Assembly (NCBI GenBank): GCA_021108075.1
Contig: JAIORP010000002.1
Span: forward strand, 1 to 49,152
Length of the DNA: 49,152 bases
Direction of reading: 5' to 3'
From: Candidatus Omnitrophota bacterium
Lineage (GTDB): Bacteria; Omnitrophota; Gorgyraeia; Zapsychrales; Zapsychraceae
Shown here piece by piece: positions 26,965 through 35,069 of the stretch (its first letter is position 1; each line of letters opens with the position of its first letter). Below the pieces are notes generated by a model. That model did not search any database and was not told the origin of the DNA. It saw only the letters and a program-made list of their open reading frames with translations. Made by a program: the position numbers and the translations under genes.

Positions 26965-27107
26965 GTCACCCTTTCCAAAGTACCTGCTTCAAATTGATAA
27001 AAATACAGTTCTATTGTAGCGGTATTTTGAAAGAGGATCAACCTAGAGATGACGAAAAACCACAGCCATGAAAAAAGCAAACACAACGCTCATATGAATC
27101 TGTGTGC

Positions 27108-27335
27108 TCACTGTTCAAAGGTCCGTAAATCCGTGATAATCGCCTCCAATTGGGCTTTCAAGACGTGTAACCGTCTGATAATGCGCTTCTGGATCAAATT
27201 ATGCGCCTGCTTTGTTCCCCAGCCATGTTTCGTTAAAAAATCATAAATGGAATCAAGCATAATATACTTAATCTGATCGGGCATTTCTTTTTTAATTTTG
27301 TTTAATCTAAAATCAACATAATCTTCAATCTTCAT
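27108..27335 (-). CDS. Small helical cytoplasmic protein of unknown function
   Basis: 75 residues, Lys/Arg/Asp/Glu-rich and mainly helical (DYVDFRLNKIKKEMPDQIK, LIQKRIIRRLHVLKAQLEAI). No signal sequence or membrane segment. AGGAG lies 8 nt before the ATG, which supports a real gene. The basic helix pair might contact nucleic acid; this is speculative. About 130 bp separates its stop from the gene at 26287. Confidence 0.6.
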   Translation of the reverse strand: MKIEDYVDFRLNKIKKEMPDQIKYIMLDSIYDFLTKHGWGTKQAHNLIQKRIIRRLHVLKAQLEAIITDLRTFEQ

Positions 27336-27830
27336 CGTGCAGTCTCCTAACGCGTCGCATCAACTAACAAGACAGACAGAATGCAAAAAATGCATATCGA
27401 TACGGATAAAAGCATTTCGTACCGAGTCACTTATGAATTTAAATAGTGGTTAATATTGGAATAGGATACTTCGAGGATTAGCAATAATAATCCGCTCGCC
27501 CTGCCAAACCATTCATAATCACAATGTCAGATCAATACAACAATAATATTAAAGTATAACATTTAGGGCACACGAATGCCAATTTGAGCAGCATGCATTA
27601 AGTAAACATATTTCGGGTTATCTTCGAGGACATTAAGTGAATGAGAGCTATGCGGTACGCATTAAACTCCATAAGTGGGGATGGCGTGTCCTTATCGATT
27701 GAACAAGGGACGCCATTTGAATAAGATAAAAAATAAAGAACATTCAAGGTTTGAATATTCTGTATGCCTGCTTTTCAGCTTAAAGCTTATAGCAGACGGC
27801 TTTTATTGCCGTTTGAATTCTTTCTGAAAC
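27336..27830. other. Gene-free stretch with hairpins
   Basis: I see no supported gene. It includes an ACGGC-AATAAAA-GCCGT hairpin near the TIGR04076 stop, an AGCTT-T-AAGCT palindrome close by (27765-27800) and ATTCAA-GGT-TTGAAT near 27744. These may terminate the TIGR04076 transcript. AT-rich -10-like sequences face the 75-residue gene. Confidence 0.5.
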
Positions 27831-28472
27831 TTACGCATCCCCTTCAAGACGCGTAACTTTAAATTTGACCTTGCCCCCGTCCGGGCAGGTGATCCCGGTC
27901 TTGCAATTGGAATCTTTCTCAAAGCTAAACGTCGCGCCAAAATTCATTTCAAAGAGGACAGGAAACAGCAAATGATAGGCAGCCCCACAAAAATTCCCGG
28001 GAGTTCTTAGTCCATCGACTTCCCATTTATCGCCCGGTTTATACCCGTACGTGCAGGTATCATCACTGTATTCGACTTCGATCAGCATCTTTCTGGGGTT
28101 CGGCCCTTTCGGACTTTCTTTGCGCGGTTCAACAATAACATTCCCTTGTTCATCCAGCACTTCGATCTTAAAGGCCATCTTCCCCCCGTCCGGGCAGGTG
28201 GTGTTGATCGAAGCGGTGTTCTCCATAAAAGGAAAACGTCCGCCAAACGTTAACGCATGCATACAGGGGAACGCCGCATGGACAACCGCCAGGCAGAAAT
28301 GTTTAGGGGCATGGGTGAAATCATCCAGAATAAATTCATCCCCGACCTTGTAATGATGATAACAAAAGTTGTCGTCATTTTTTATAACGGTAAATTTCAA
28401 TTTTGGAAATTTGGTTCGCACCAATTTTAAATCTTTTTGTTTTTGATTATGGTCACAATGATTTTGCTCCAT
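27831..28472 (-). CDS. Tandem-duplicated TIGR04076-family protein
   Basis: 213 residues made of two copies of a TIGR04076-like module. Copy 1 (about 12-112) has YHHYKVGDEFILDDF, HFCLAVVHAAFPCMHALTFGG and INTTCPDGGKMAFKIEV. Copy 2 (about 118-213) has YGYKPGDKWEVDGLRTPGNF, CGAAYHLLFPVLFEMNFGA and TGITCPDGGKVKFKVTRLEG. Conserved cysteines (FC near the middle and TCPDGGK at the end) recur in both. The family's function is unknown; the cysteines could bind metal. I start at ATG 28472 (AAAGGAG 7 nt upstream) rather than the GTG one codon before. It appears monocistronic. Confidence 0.88.
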   Translation of the reverse strand: MEQNHCDHNQKQKDLKLVRTKFPKLKFTVIKNDDNFCYHHYKVGDEFILDDFTHAPKHFCLAVVHAAFPCMHALTFGGRFPFMENTASINTTCPDGGKMAFKIEVLDEQGNVIVEPRKESPKGPNPRKMLIEVEYSDDTCTYGYKPGDKWEVDGLRTPGNFCGAAYHLLFPVLFEMNFGATFSFEKDSNCKTGITCPDGGKVKFKVTRLEGDA

Positions 28473-28697
28473 CACCTTTCTCCTTTTACAGTGGATTCCA
28501 TCTTACCCTGAATCATTGCGGACATGACAAGACCCGCTCAGACCTGACACAGCTACACCCTGCATACAATCCGCGCCCGACCGCAAAAATTCTTATATTA
28601 TCGAATTATAAACTAAAACCGCGTAGAAATAAAACAATTAATCCATTTGACCGAATTTACACCTTTTTAGGGCTTTACCCCATTTCTTTTATTCTGC

Positions 28698-28726
28698 TTG
28701 ACGAATAAGTTATTTTATTCTAAATT
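28698..28726 (+). promoter_or_regulatory. Probable housekeeping promoter of the histone gene
   Basis: TTGACG - 17 nt - TAAATT, about 42 bp before the AAGGA ribosome site of the histone gene. The -35 is 5 of 6, the -10 4 of 6, with optimal spacing. Confidence 0.5.
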
Positions 28727-28775
28727 CTATAGCTGAACGGTCTTATTTATTATTTAACAAAAAAAGGATGGCAAT

Positions 28776-28982
28776 ATGGCTAAGGAAAAACAAAAAGAAA
28801 TGTTATTAGTCGGATCAAAAACTAAAGAAGCGCTTAAATCTTGTGGTAAAAAAACTTTTAATGTTTCAAGTGACGCGTTAGAAGCCTTAAACGAAAACGT
28901 TCATTGGCTTGTCGAACAAGCACAAAAAAGATGTGAAGCTAACGGCCGCAAAACAATCCGCGCATATGACATTTTAGCCTGA
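28776..28982 (+). CDS. Bacterial histone-fold DNA-binding protein
   Basis: 68 residues. The single short histone fold reads SKTKEALKSCGKKTFNVSSD (helix 1 and loop), ALEALNENVHWLVEQAQKRC (helix 2), then ANGRKTIRAYDIL (loop 2 with the Arg-Thr pair and a short helix 3). This matches the Bd0055-type bacterial histones, which have a truncated third helix and act as nucleoid proteins. AAGGATG precedes the ATG. A strong terminator at 29001-29048 follows, so it is a single-gene unit, probably well expressed. DNA-binding mode (bending or edge-on coating) cannot be read from sequence. Confidence 0.88.
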   Translation: MAKEKQKEMLLVGSKTKEALKSCGKKTFNVSSDALEALNENVHWLVEQAQKRCEANGRKTIRAYDILA

Positions 28983-29000
28983 TCTTTAACGTAAAACAAT

Positions 29001-29048
29001 AAAAAAGGGGACAGTTGTAATGAAACGCATACAGCTATCCCCTTTTTT
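29001..29048 (+). terminator. Strong intrinsic terminator after the histone gene
   Basis: AAAAAAGGGGA-(C)-AG...CT-(A)-TCCCCTTTTTT: a stem of over 12 pairs ending in a six-T run, 18 bp after the histone stop. Confidence 0.88.
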
Positions 29049-29122
29049 CGTTTGAAAATCTCAAAAAAAAAACACGACAACCAATTATATTTTGAGATGA
29101 TAAAAATAAATTCTGTGACATT

Positions 29123-29204
29123 ATACCAAATCCATTAATAAATTGTTCTATCTTAATTCTGAAAAGCAGAATTGGTTTTGGTCATTATTTAATGGAATTG
29201 GTAT
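29123..29204. repeat. Dispersed short repeat, copy B (82 bp)
   Basis: Starts ATACCAAATCCATTAATAAA and ends TTAATGGAATTGGTAT, which are imperfect inverted repeats of each other, with an internal AATTCTG-aaaag-CAGAATT hairpin. It is nearly identical to copy F and, reversed, to copy C. It lies 72 bp downstream of the TPR gene's stop. Confidence 0.85.
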
Positions 29205-29276
29205 CATTATCCATAATATCACATCTTATTGATGGTCTGCGCGCTTGAATTTTTATTGGCCGCTATTCTTCAATTT

Positions 29277-30860
29277 CTAACGCAAAAATTTTAAGGCTTT
29301 TTGGGCCACCTGTATTAACGCCTGATTCCCCGTCTCTTTAAAACAATCTAAGGCAGACTCAAAACTTTCCTGGGCTTTTGAATAATATTTAGACCGGTAT
29401 TGCGACTCCCCTAATTTAATATAAGCCATGCCCAAATAACTATAGGCCTTGGGATACTCTTCATCCAGGTTGATGACGGTTTGATAATTCCGGATAGCTT
29501 GCGGCCACTCGCCTTTCCTGGTATGGACATAGGCTAACGCCTCATAGAAGGAAGGATCCCGGGAATAATTTAAAATCGCCCGCTCAAAATAAATCATCGC
29601 CGAATCGATATTCCCCTGGGCGAGATACGCCCTGCCCAAAAAAAAGGGAAACATGTCATTGTATGGTTCGACTTCAACAGACTTTTTTAAAAAAGAAATA
29701 ACCTTGTCATGTTCGCCTTTCCGGTAATAATAAAGTCCCAATTTATGATACAGATAACCGAAATCCGGAGCGAACTCAAGCGCTTCATCTAAACAATCCA
29801 GCGCTTTCTGGTCTTCGCCCGCAATGCTGTAAAAACCGGACAGATACGCATACAGGACAGCCCTCATACGGGATTGATCAATCAGCAGGATGCTCCTAAA
29901 AATATCACCTCGGCCCTCCAATAGAAATGAACAGCGCGATTCTTCAAGATCACAAAAATAATCATCCGATGTAAATGGCTCGCTAACAAATGAGTTGGTG
30001 ATATCAACATAAACATACTGATTATCAGCCAGTTCCACGATCAAAGAAACGTGCAGGTCACGCTGAGTATCATCGGCCTGCTCACCTTGTGAAAACGCGA
30101 AAGAAAAAAGTCCTGACACCGGATCATTCTTTTCTGCGATATGTTGCCGTTGCTCTTTTTCCATATATGTCATAACCGGAACAACTTTAAAGCCTTTTGC
30201 CGTGAGAAAAATCCATCCGAGATAGGATTTATAACTGCATTGAAAAGCCATATCCACGTATTCTTTGTTGGTTGGGCTTAACACTTTATAATATTGCAGA
30301 AATTCATTAAAGAATTCTAAATGGGATTGGCTATTCAGCAGCAGCCCATAAACCCTGGCATGCTCGGAATTAATCCTGTTCCCTTGACCGGATTTGGTAA
30401 TAAAATCCCTTTGTATCTCACGGACAGAATATTCAAGCTGTTGCCGCATCTTCCGTACCGGCAATGACCCTTGAAAAGGAAATTTATTGTACAAATGAAA
30501 AAGAGGTTTAGCGATCCGTGCGGCGGCATCGGCGTCATAACCCAACACGTCTAACACGTTCAGAAAATTATCAAGCTTCGCGTCAGATAAGAACGCGTCC
30601 GGCTGAACATCGCCTTTGCCCCTCGCCTGGGCCAATCCTAATTGCATCTCTTGGGCGCACTTGTAATCCTGGGCTTTAAAGGCGATTATCCCCTGCGACA
30701 ATAAAGATTGATACGTCTGCCCCTCAACCGGATCCGCAGAAACCGTTCCAGCGTCAAGGGTATGTTGACAGAAGACAAAACCCTGGATCATTTGAGCCAA
30801 CCAGCAGCAACAAACGATAAGAAAATAATTTTTCAGCTTTAATTTCCTTTTCATCAGCAT
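29277..30860 (-). CDS. Secreted TPR-repeat protein
   Basis: 527 residues: a signal peptide (NYFLIVCCCWLAQMIQGFV), an unassigned domain to about residue 330 (with VYVDITNSFVSEP and SRCSFLLEG), and then about five TPRs (AFSIAGEDQKALDCLDEALE-like, DFGYLYHKLGLYYYRKGE, NDMFPFFLGRAYLAQGNIDS, DPSFYEALAYVHTRKGEW, YPKAYSYLGMAYIKLGES). TPRs imply protein-protein contacts. There is no Shine-Dalgarno sequence, because repeat copy C ends 7 nt before the ATG. The gene is bracketed by copies B and C in opposite orientation, so the start and regulation may have been altered by the repeat. Confidence 0.8.
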   Translation of the reverse strand: MLMKRKLKLKNYFLIVCCCWLAQMIQGFVFCQHTLDAGTVSADPVEGQTYQSLLSQGIIAFKAQDYKCAQEMQLGLAQARGKGDVQPDAFLSDAKLDNFLNVLDVLGYDADAAARIAKPLFHLYNKFPFQGSLPVRKMRQQLEYSVREIQRDFITKSGQGNRINSEHARVYGLLLNSQSHLEFFNEFLQYYKVLSPTNKEYVDMAFQCSYKSYLGWIFLTAKGFKVVPVMTYMEKEQRQHIAEKNDPVSGLFSFAFSQGEQADDTQRDLHVSLIVELADNQYVYVDITNSFVSEPFTSDDYFCDLEESRCSFLLEGRGDIFRSILLIDQSRMRAVLYAYLSGFYSIAGEDQKALDCLDEALEFAPDFGYLYHKLGLYYYRKGEHDKVISFLKKSVEVEPYNDMFPFFLGRAYLAQGNIDSAMIYFERAILNYSRDPSFYEALAYVHTRKGEWPQAIRNYQTVINLDEEYPKAYSYLGMAYIKLGESQYRSKYYSKAQESFESALDCFKETGNQALIQVAQKALKFLR

Positions 30861-30866
30861 ACATTA

Positions 30867-30948
30867 ATACCGATTCCATTAAATAATGACCAAAACCAAT
30901 TCTGCTTTTCAGAATTGAAATAAAACAATTAATTAATGGATTTGGTAT
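30867..30948. repeat. Dispersed short repeat, copy C (82 bp, inverted relative to B)
   Basis: Reverse complement reads ATACCAAATCCATTAATTAA ... GGAATCGGTAT with the same AATTCTG/CAGAATT core as copy B. It abuts the TPR gene start (6 bp between) and lies 17 bp beyond the stop of the truncated gene at 30966. Confidence 0.85.
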
Positions 30949-30965
30949 AAAGACCCATTTATCGC

Positions 30966-31103
30966 CTATCGTCGAATCGCGGCCATAAACTCATGAATAT
31001 CGCCTTCAAATGTTTTACCATTCTTAAGGGTCACGGTGTCCGCGCAGGCCCCTGAGCAAAAGAACACGATCAACAAAAATAAGGCACAAAACTTTCTTAA
31101 CAT
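30966..31103 (-). pseudogene. Truncated copy of the secreted gene at 31117
   Basis: 45 codons: a signal peptide followed by ADTVTLKNGKTFEGDIHEF, which parallels ADTIVLKNGKEFEGDIYDF of the next gene, then MAAIRR and a stop. The full-length protein has about 195 further residues. The stop lies 17 bp from repeat copy C, suggesting that rearrangement or insertion at the repeat removed the rest. It begins 13 bp after the stop of the full copy. It could still be expressed as a small secreted peptide. Confidence 0.7.
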
Positions 31104-31116
31104 GAGTATTCCGCTT

Positions 31117-31830
31117 TTATAAATTTTTCATCAATAAATACCGCACCTGGTCAGGGTTATACCCTAAACAAGGCCGGCCGTTGATAACCGTGACCGGTAA
31201 AACTTTCACTCGATATCTTTCGTAACGATTCTTCGAAGCAGGCGATGCTGTGATGTCATAGCGACTATATTTGACATCATTCTCTATTAAAAATTTTTCC
31301 ATCTTCTCACAATCCGGACAACTCGGGCCAACAAAAATTTTGACTATTTTTTTTGACCGTCCTCGCGTGGCTTCGCTTAAATCCATTTCATCCTCATCCT
31401 CTTCATCTTCATTCGCTTTTTTACTAAAATCCGGACCGCCCGTGAAAACCGGTTTTTGGATAAAGTCATAATCCGGCGCTTCATATTTCTGACGTTCCTC
31501 CGATCGCCCAAAATGGATGCCCTTTCCTGTTGGCGGGAAACCCGCGGGACTGGTCGCGCTTCTGCCGGCTCCTTTTGTCATTTTCGATTGAATGTTGTTT
31601 AAAAGGGCCTGCTTATCCTCACTTAAATCATCCGAATCAACGGATTGGATCTGTTTGATATGAATGACAAACGTATCTCCCGAAATTTTTTCCATCTTGA
31701 CCATCGATCCCTTAAAATCATAAATGTCGCCCTCAAACTCTTTACCATTTTTTAAAACAATGGTATCGGCTGAAGAATACGAACCGATCAATAAAATGAA
31801 TAGCAGCAGCAACCATTTTTTTGTGCGCAT
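31117..31830 (-). CDS. Exported protein with a C-terminal glutaredoxin domain
   Basis: 237 residues. Signal peptide (WLLLLFILLIGSYSSA); an N-terminal beta-rich segment (DTIVLKNGKEFEGDIYDFKG, then MEKISGDTF) as in small LKNG-type modules; a linker with an acidic run (EDEEDEDEMD, 141-150); and a glutaredoxin-like thioredoxin fold with active site CPDC (C171/C174, in GPSCPDCEKMEKF) and the cis-Pro region VLPVTVINGRPCLGY. Such a redox module normally sits in the cytoplasm, so its export would place it in the disulfide-forming periplasm. GAAGGAG precedes the ATG. The truncated paralogue at 30966 follows in the same direction. Confidence 0.8.
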   Translation of the reverse strand: MRTKKWLLLLFILLIGSYSSADTIVLKNGKEFEGDIYDFKGSMVKMEKISGDTFVIHIKQIQSVDSDDLSEDKQALLNNIQSKMTKGAGRSATSPAGFPPTGKGIHFGRSEERQKYEAPDYDFIQKPVFTGGPDFSKKANEDEEDEDEMDLSEATRGRSKKIVKIFVGPSCPDCEKMEKFLIENDVKYSRYDITASPASKNRYERYRVKVLPVTVINGRPCLGYNPDQVRYLLMKNL

Positions 31831-31937
31831 AAAACCAACTCCTTCTTTTTTAATTCAACCTTTATATTATATCAATGTCACAAAAAAAAGTATTCTGTTT
31901 TTATCCCTGCCCCCTGCACGGAAAAAGACCGATAGCC

Positions 31938-34520
31938 TCACTCTAAAGCGGGCCAATCAATAGAGTAGACCCGTAGGCGCGTTTGATAGGTTAAATCATG
32001 ATCAAAAATGTACGGCTTGAAGTACTTCAGCCCCTTGCCTTCAAAATAATACAAGCGGACTAATAAGGATCGGGCTAAAGCACGGTCCATCTGAACACAT
32101 AACGGGATCGGCCTCTTGACAAATAAGACCGAATACGGCAATGTTGCTGAATCAAACGTTTTCTCCACCACTTCATCGCCATAAAGATAAAAAATGCTTT
32201 GAGGGATGCCTTTTTCTCCGTTCCTTGACGTGACCACACACTCTTTTGTTACGATGTCCAGCTGAATGCCGTTTTCAAATGACCACAAAGAACCCACTTC
32301 CTGTTGCAAAATAAATTCTCCGCTATAAAAACCAGCACCGCCCATCAATCCCCGAATGCGCTGATCATGTTCTTTGGAACCAACCGCTGGCCAGCGCACC
32401 AGTTTATCTTTGGATTGACGGATGTCTTCGAGCTGATCAAACGGCCAGTGCTGGGCATAGCGTATTTGCCGGTGGCTTCGCATGAAACCATCATAAACCA
32501 AACAATACGTCTGCGACGGTGTTGTGTATAGCAGGTCCAATAGTGTCGCAACCGGCTGGATGGCGGCCCCATGCGTGTCCAAAAATATTTTTGCGGATTG
32601 CCGGTCCATACCGGACAGACGCTTCAATAACGCGACTGTCCCGGGTAAAGATATTCCCTGTGCCCGTAAAAAATCAACGGCCTGGTGACCGGAATGATTC
32701 AGCATGCGCAATAATCCGGCGGCTTGACGCTCATCCTGCGACAAAAGAACATTCGCCATCCAATAGGTCTGCGGCGCATTGATGGTCGCGCCATCTGTCG
32801 TTACTCGCCGCTGAGCTGTTGCCTTAATAAAATGACCGACCGGCCACCAGGCATTGATGATGCTGTCGGTAGCCGTCTCTCTTTTTATTTTCTTTAAGAC
32901 CCGGTCCCAGACATCATTGTACAGTGTCTCTGCAAAGTCATCGGTCACGGCCCGAATGCTTTGAATCGGTATCATCAGTAAAAACAGAAAAACAACGATT
33001 CGTGTCACGCGGACAATCGTGACGACGGAGTATTTATCCTTAGAAAAATGTTTGGCTGAATGATCGGTCCATTGACAGATGCTTTCCAGGCCTAACGCAA
33101 AGCACAAGCCCAACGGCACCACACACAAAATAGCAAAACGCTGGGCGCCTGAGGACAAACAGACGCAAGCCAGACACAACAGAATAAGGATGCCTGCCGC
33201 ATGATCTCTCGCTGTGGGGTTAGCCCGAGGGCGGGATATAAAAAACAAAACGTAACGGGTAAAGGCATGGCCCAGGCCGATCATTGCTGTTATAAAGAAA
33301 AACCATCCGCCGCTGACCTGAGCGATTAAAGACAAAGACGCGGGTTGAAGTTCATCAACGGTATGATACAAGTCCGGCCACTCCGTTAACCGGGGATAGA
33401 TAAAATCCGCAAGCGCTTGCCAGCCTTCGCGGAACAATGACAGGAAGGCATCAAATCCAAAGAAAAGACCCAGAATCAAGAAAGGCCCCAAAATAATCGT
33501 CGCAAAAAATAATAACAAGGACAAAAAATGCTTCGTCTTCAGCGTGGCAAAATGCAATAGCACACTCGACACCGCCGCGCACAAAAACAGCACATACATG
33601 AAACACCATCCCTGCCAAAAAAGCGCGTACACAGACATCAGCACGGCGAATAACACGGCCATGAGCGACAGGATCTTGCCGCGCCCGACATTTCTTACGC
33701 CAACAACATAAAACAATATCAACAGCAACGGAAACAATACATTGTACGGGTCATTATCGTACCAACCAAAAGAACTGCGGTAAACAAACACGGGCGCCAA
33801 CATAAAAAAGACCCCGCCGACGAATACTGTTGAAGAACGGCACCCCATCATTTGACAGAGGCAAACAAACGGAAGGATACTCAATCCTGCGATGACCAGC
33901 GGGGTAAAGCTGACCGCTTTCCGCAGGGGAATCCGGGGATTGAAGTACGAACACAGCTTATAGACAAAAACACCGGCAAATGGATGCCATGTTATCGGCT
34001 CCCAAAAACCCTGAGGAGCTGACATCAAAGGATGAAAATATTTGCTGCCTTTGATCTGCGGGCTCATTTTTCCCCGCTGAACAATGCGCTCTGTTAAATG
34101 AAAATAATGATACGAATCCGAAGCGATCAAATGCGGCAAAGGATCAAACAGGCTCGCCTGCGTCATTTTCTTTGCCGTCTGACTGATCGTCGATTGAATA
34201 CGCGAGGAATCTTTCTTTAATATTTGCTGGAACACCTGCCGGGTGAGATGCTTGATCCGCTCGTCGGAAGCGTCCGGATAGGTGCTCCGCACATCTTCGG
34301 ACACGTCTTTTTGAATCTGATGAATAACCGTCATCGTTGCCCGGCTTCTAGCCTCATCAGAAGCAAAATCACGCAAGGGCGCGAGCCGGAAAAACAGACC
34401 GATCCCGGCTGCTATCAGGCTAAACAAAAAACAAAGACCACTATTTTTTAAAAAACACAGCCAGGAATTTTGCTCTTTATTTGACATAGCATATCTCAAA
34501 TCAAAATCATTTTCGGACAA
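31938..34520 (-). CDS. STT3/PglB/AglB-like oligosaccharyltransferase
   Basis: 860 residues with about twelve transmembrane segments and a soluble C-terminal domain. Family motifs in order: DSYHY (D135), WYDNDPY (253-259, second acidic motif), TVDE (387-390, the TIxE/SVSE-type loop), and WWPVG (558-562) in place of WWDYG, followed by TTDGATI. This enzyme would transfer a lipid-linked glycan to Asn in exported proteins. The Asp of WWDYG is replaced by Pro, which could change sequon recognition. I start at TTG 34520 with AAGGAAA just upstream; the next in-frame ATG (34487) has none. The broken pilin-like gene overlaps its start, suggesting a former operon with a glycosylation substrate. Confidence 0.82.
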   Translation of the reverse strand: MSENDFDLRYAMSNKEQNSWLCFLKNSGLCFLFSLIAAGIGLFFRLAPLRDFASDEARSRATMTVIHQIQKDVSEDVRSTYPDASDERIKHLTRQVFQQILKKDSSRIQSTISQTAKKMTQASLFDPLPHLIASDSYHYFHLTERIVQRGKMSPQIKGSKYFHPLMSAPQGFWEPITWHPFAGVFVYKLCSYFNPRIPLRKAVSFTPLVIAGLSILPFVCLCQMMGCRSSTVFVGGVFFMLAPVFVYRSSFGWYDNDPYNVLFPLLLILFYVVGVRNVGRGKILSLMAVLFAVLMSVYALFWQGWCFMYVLFLCAAVSSVLLHFATLKTKHFLSLLLFFATIILGPFLILGLFFGFDAFLSLFREGWQALADFIYPRLTEWPDLYHTVDELQPASLSLIAQVSGGWFFFITAMIGLGHAFTRYVLFFISRPRANPTARDHAAGILILLCLACVCLSSGAQRFAILCVVPLGLCFALGLESICQWTDHSAKHFSKDKYSVVTIVRVTRIVVFLFLLMIPIQSIRAVTDDFAETLYNDVWDRVLKKIKRETATDSIINAWWPVGHFIKATAQRRVTTDGATINAPQTYWMANVLLSQDERQAAGLLRMLNHSGHQAVDFLRAQGISLPGTVALLKRLSGMDRQSAKIFLDTHGAAIQPVATLLDLLYTTPSQTYCLVYDGFMRSHRQIRYAQHWPFDQLEDIRQSKDKLVRWPAVGSKEHDQRIRGLMGGAGFYSGEFILQQEVGSLWSFENGIQLDIVTKECVVTSRNGEKGIPQSIFYLYGDEVVEKTFDSATLPYSVLFVKRPIPLCVQMDRALARSLLVRLYYFEGKGLKYFKPYIFDHDLTYQTRLRVYSIDWPALE

Positions 34521-34842
34521 ATATTTCCTTTATCAACGCAGCGCAGAATGTCAGCGTTTTCCCGTCCTCCGACACCTGATAATCATATCTCATCGGCATA
34601 GAAATATTGCCAGGGCAATTGGTGCCGGGCACGACCATCGTCATATTCATTAATGTGGCAAAAAACGGTCCGGACGATTTGCGGAATATTGTCCGGAAAA
34701 ATCTTCGATGACCTCGCCCTCATTATGTTCTGCGAAGGCTATCGGACAAACAGACTGTTCTCCAATTCGTTCAAGGTTTGTTCCTAACGGCAACTTATCC
34801 CAACCAGCCGTTAGTGTATCCTGCGGAGAATTTTTTCGATTA
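34507..34842 (-). pseudogene. Broken pilin-like gene, C-terminal half with frameshift
   Basis: Minus-strand reading gives NSPQDTLTAGWDKLPLGTNL and continues to IEDFSGQYSANRPD. The frame then breaks at a six-A/T run (34660-34665), and in the next frame resumes as FFATLMNMTMVVPGTNCPGN and YDYQVSEDGKTLTFCAALIK, ending FVRK. This C-terminal pattern (SEDGKTLTFCAAL) resembles type IV pilin or pseudopilin ends with a Cys pair. The hydrophobic N-terminal helix is missing, and repeat copy D lies just upstream. Its stop lies inside the STT3 start region. A sequencing error in the homopolymer cannot be excluded for the frameshift; the missing 5' part would remain. Confidence 0.55.
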
Positions 34843-34864
34843 AATAATCACCAGAGTCATTATG

Positions 34865-34930
34865 ATATTCTCGACGTTTAAACGAAAATATTTGCATTCA
34901 AATAAGACAATCATTTAATGGATTTGGTAC
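34865..34930. repeat. Dispersed short repeat, copy D (partial)
   Basis: Aligns with the right half of copies A and E (GATATTCTCG then, further on, ATTTAATGGATTTGGTA), but with many substitutions. It adjoins the broken pilin-like gene. The rest of the 549-bp gap 34521-35069 is that pseudogene and an AT-rich stretch containing a CTCACAATG/CATTGTGA inverted repeat (34951-34980). Confidence 0.55.
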
Positions 34931-35069
34931 AATGTCCGGTTTCTCACAATGTCTATTTTAAATATATTTAGTCATTGTGAAATAATTATTTTTTATTTTT
35001 TTTGTCAAAAAAAAAGGCAACAAGCGTCTGGATTTAAAAGAGGGCTGAAAAGCGACACCGATTTTTCAA

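Noticed and set aside
27590..27720. Small plus-strand frame starting ATGAGAGCTATGCGG
   Set aside because: About 27 codons, no ribosome site, no similarity to anything I know.
28403..28708. Plus-strand frame of about 100 codons
   Set aside because: Overlaps the start of the TIGR04076 gene on the other strand, composition is not protein-like, no ribosome site.
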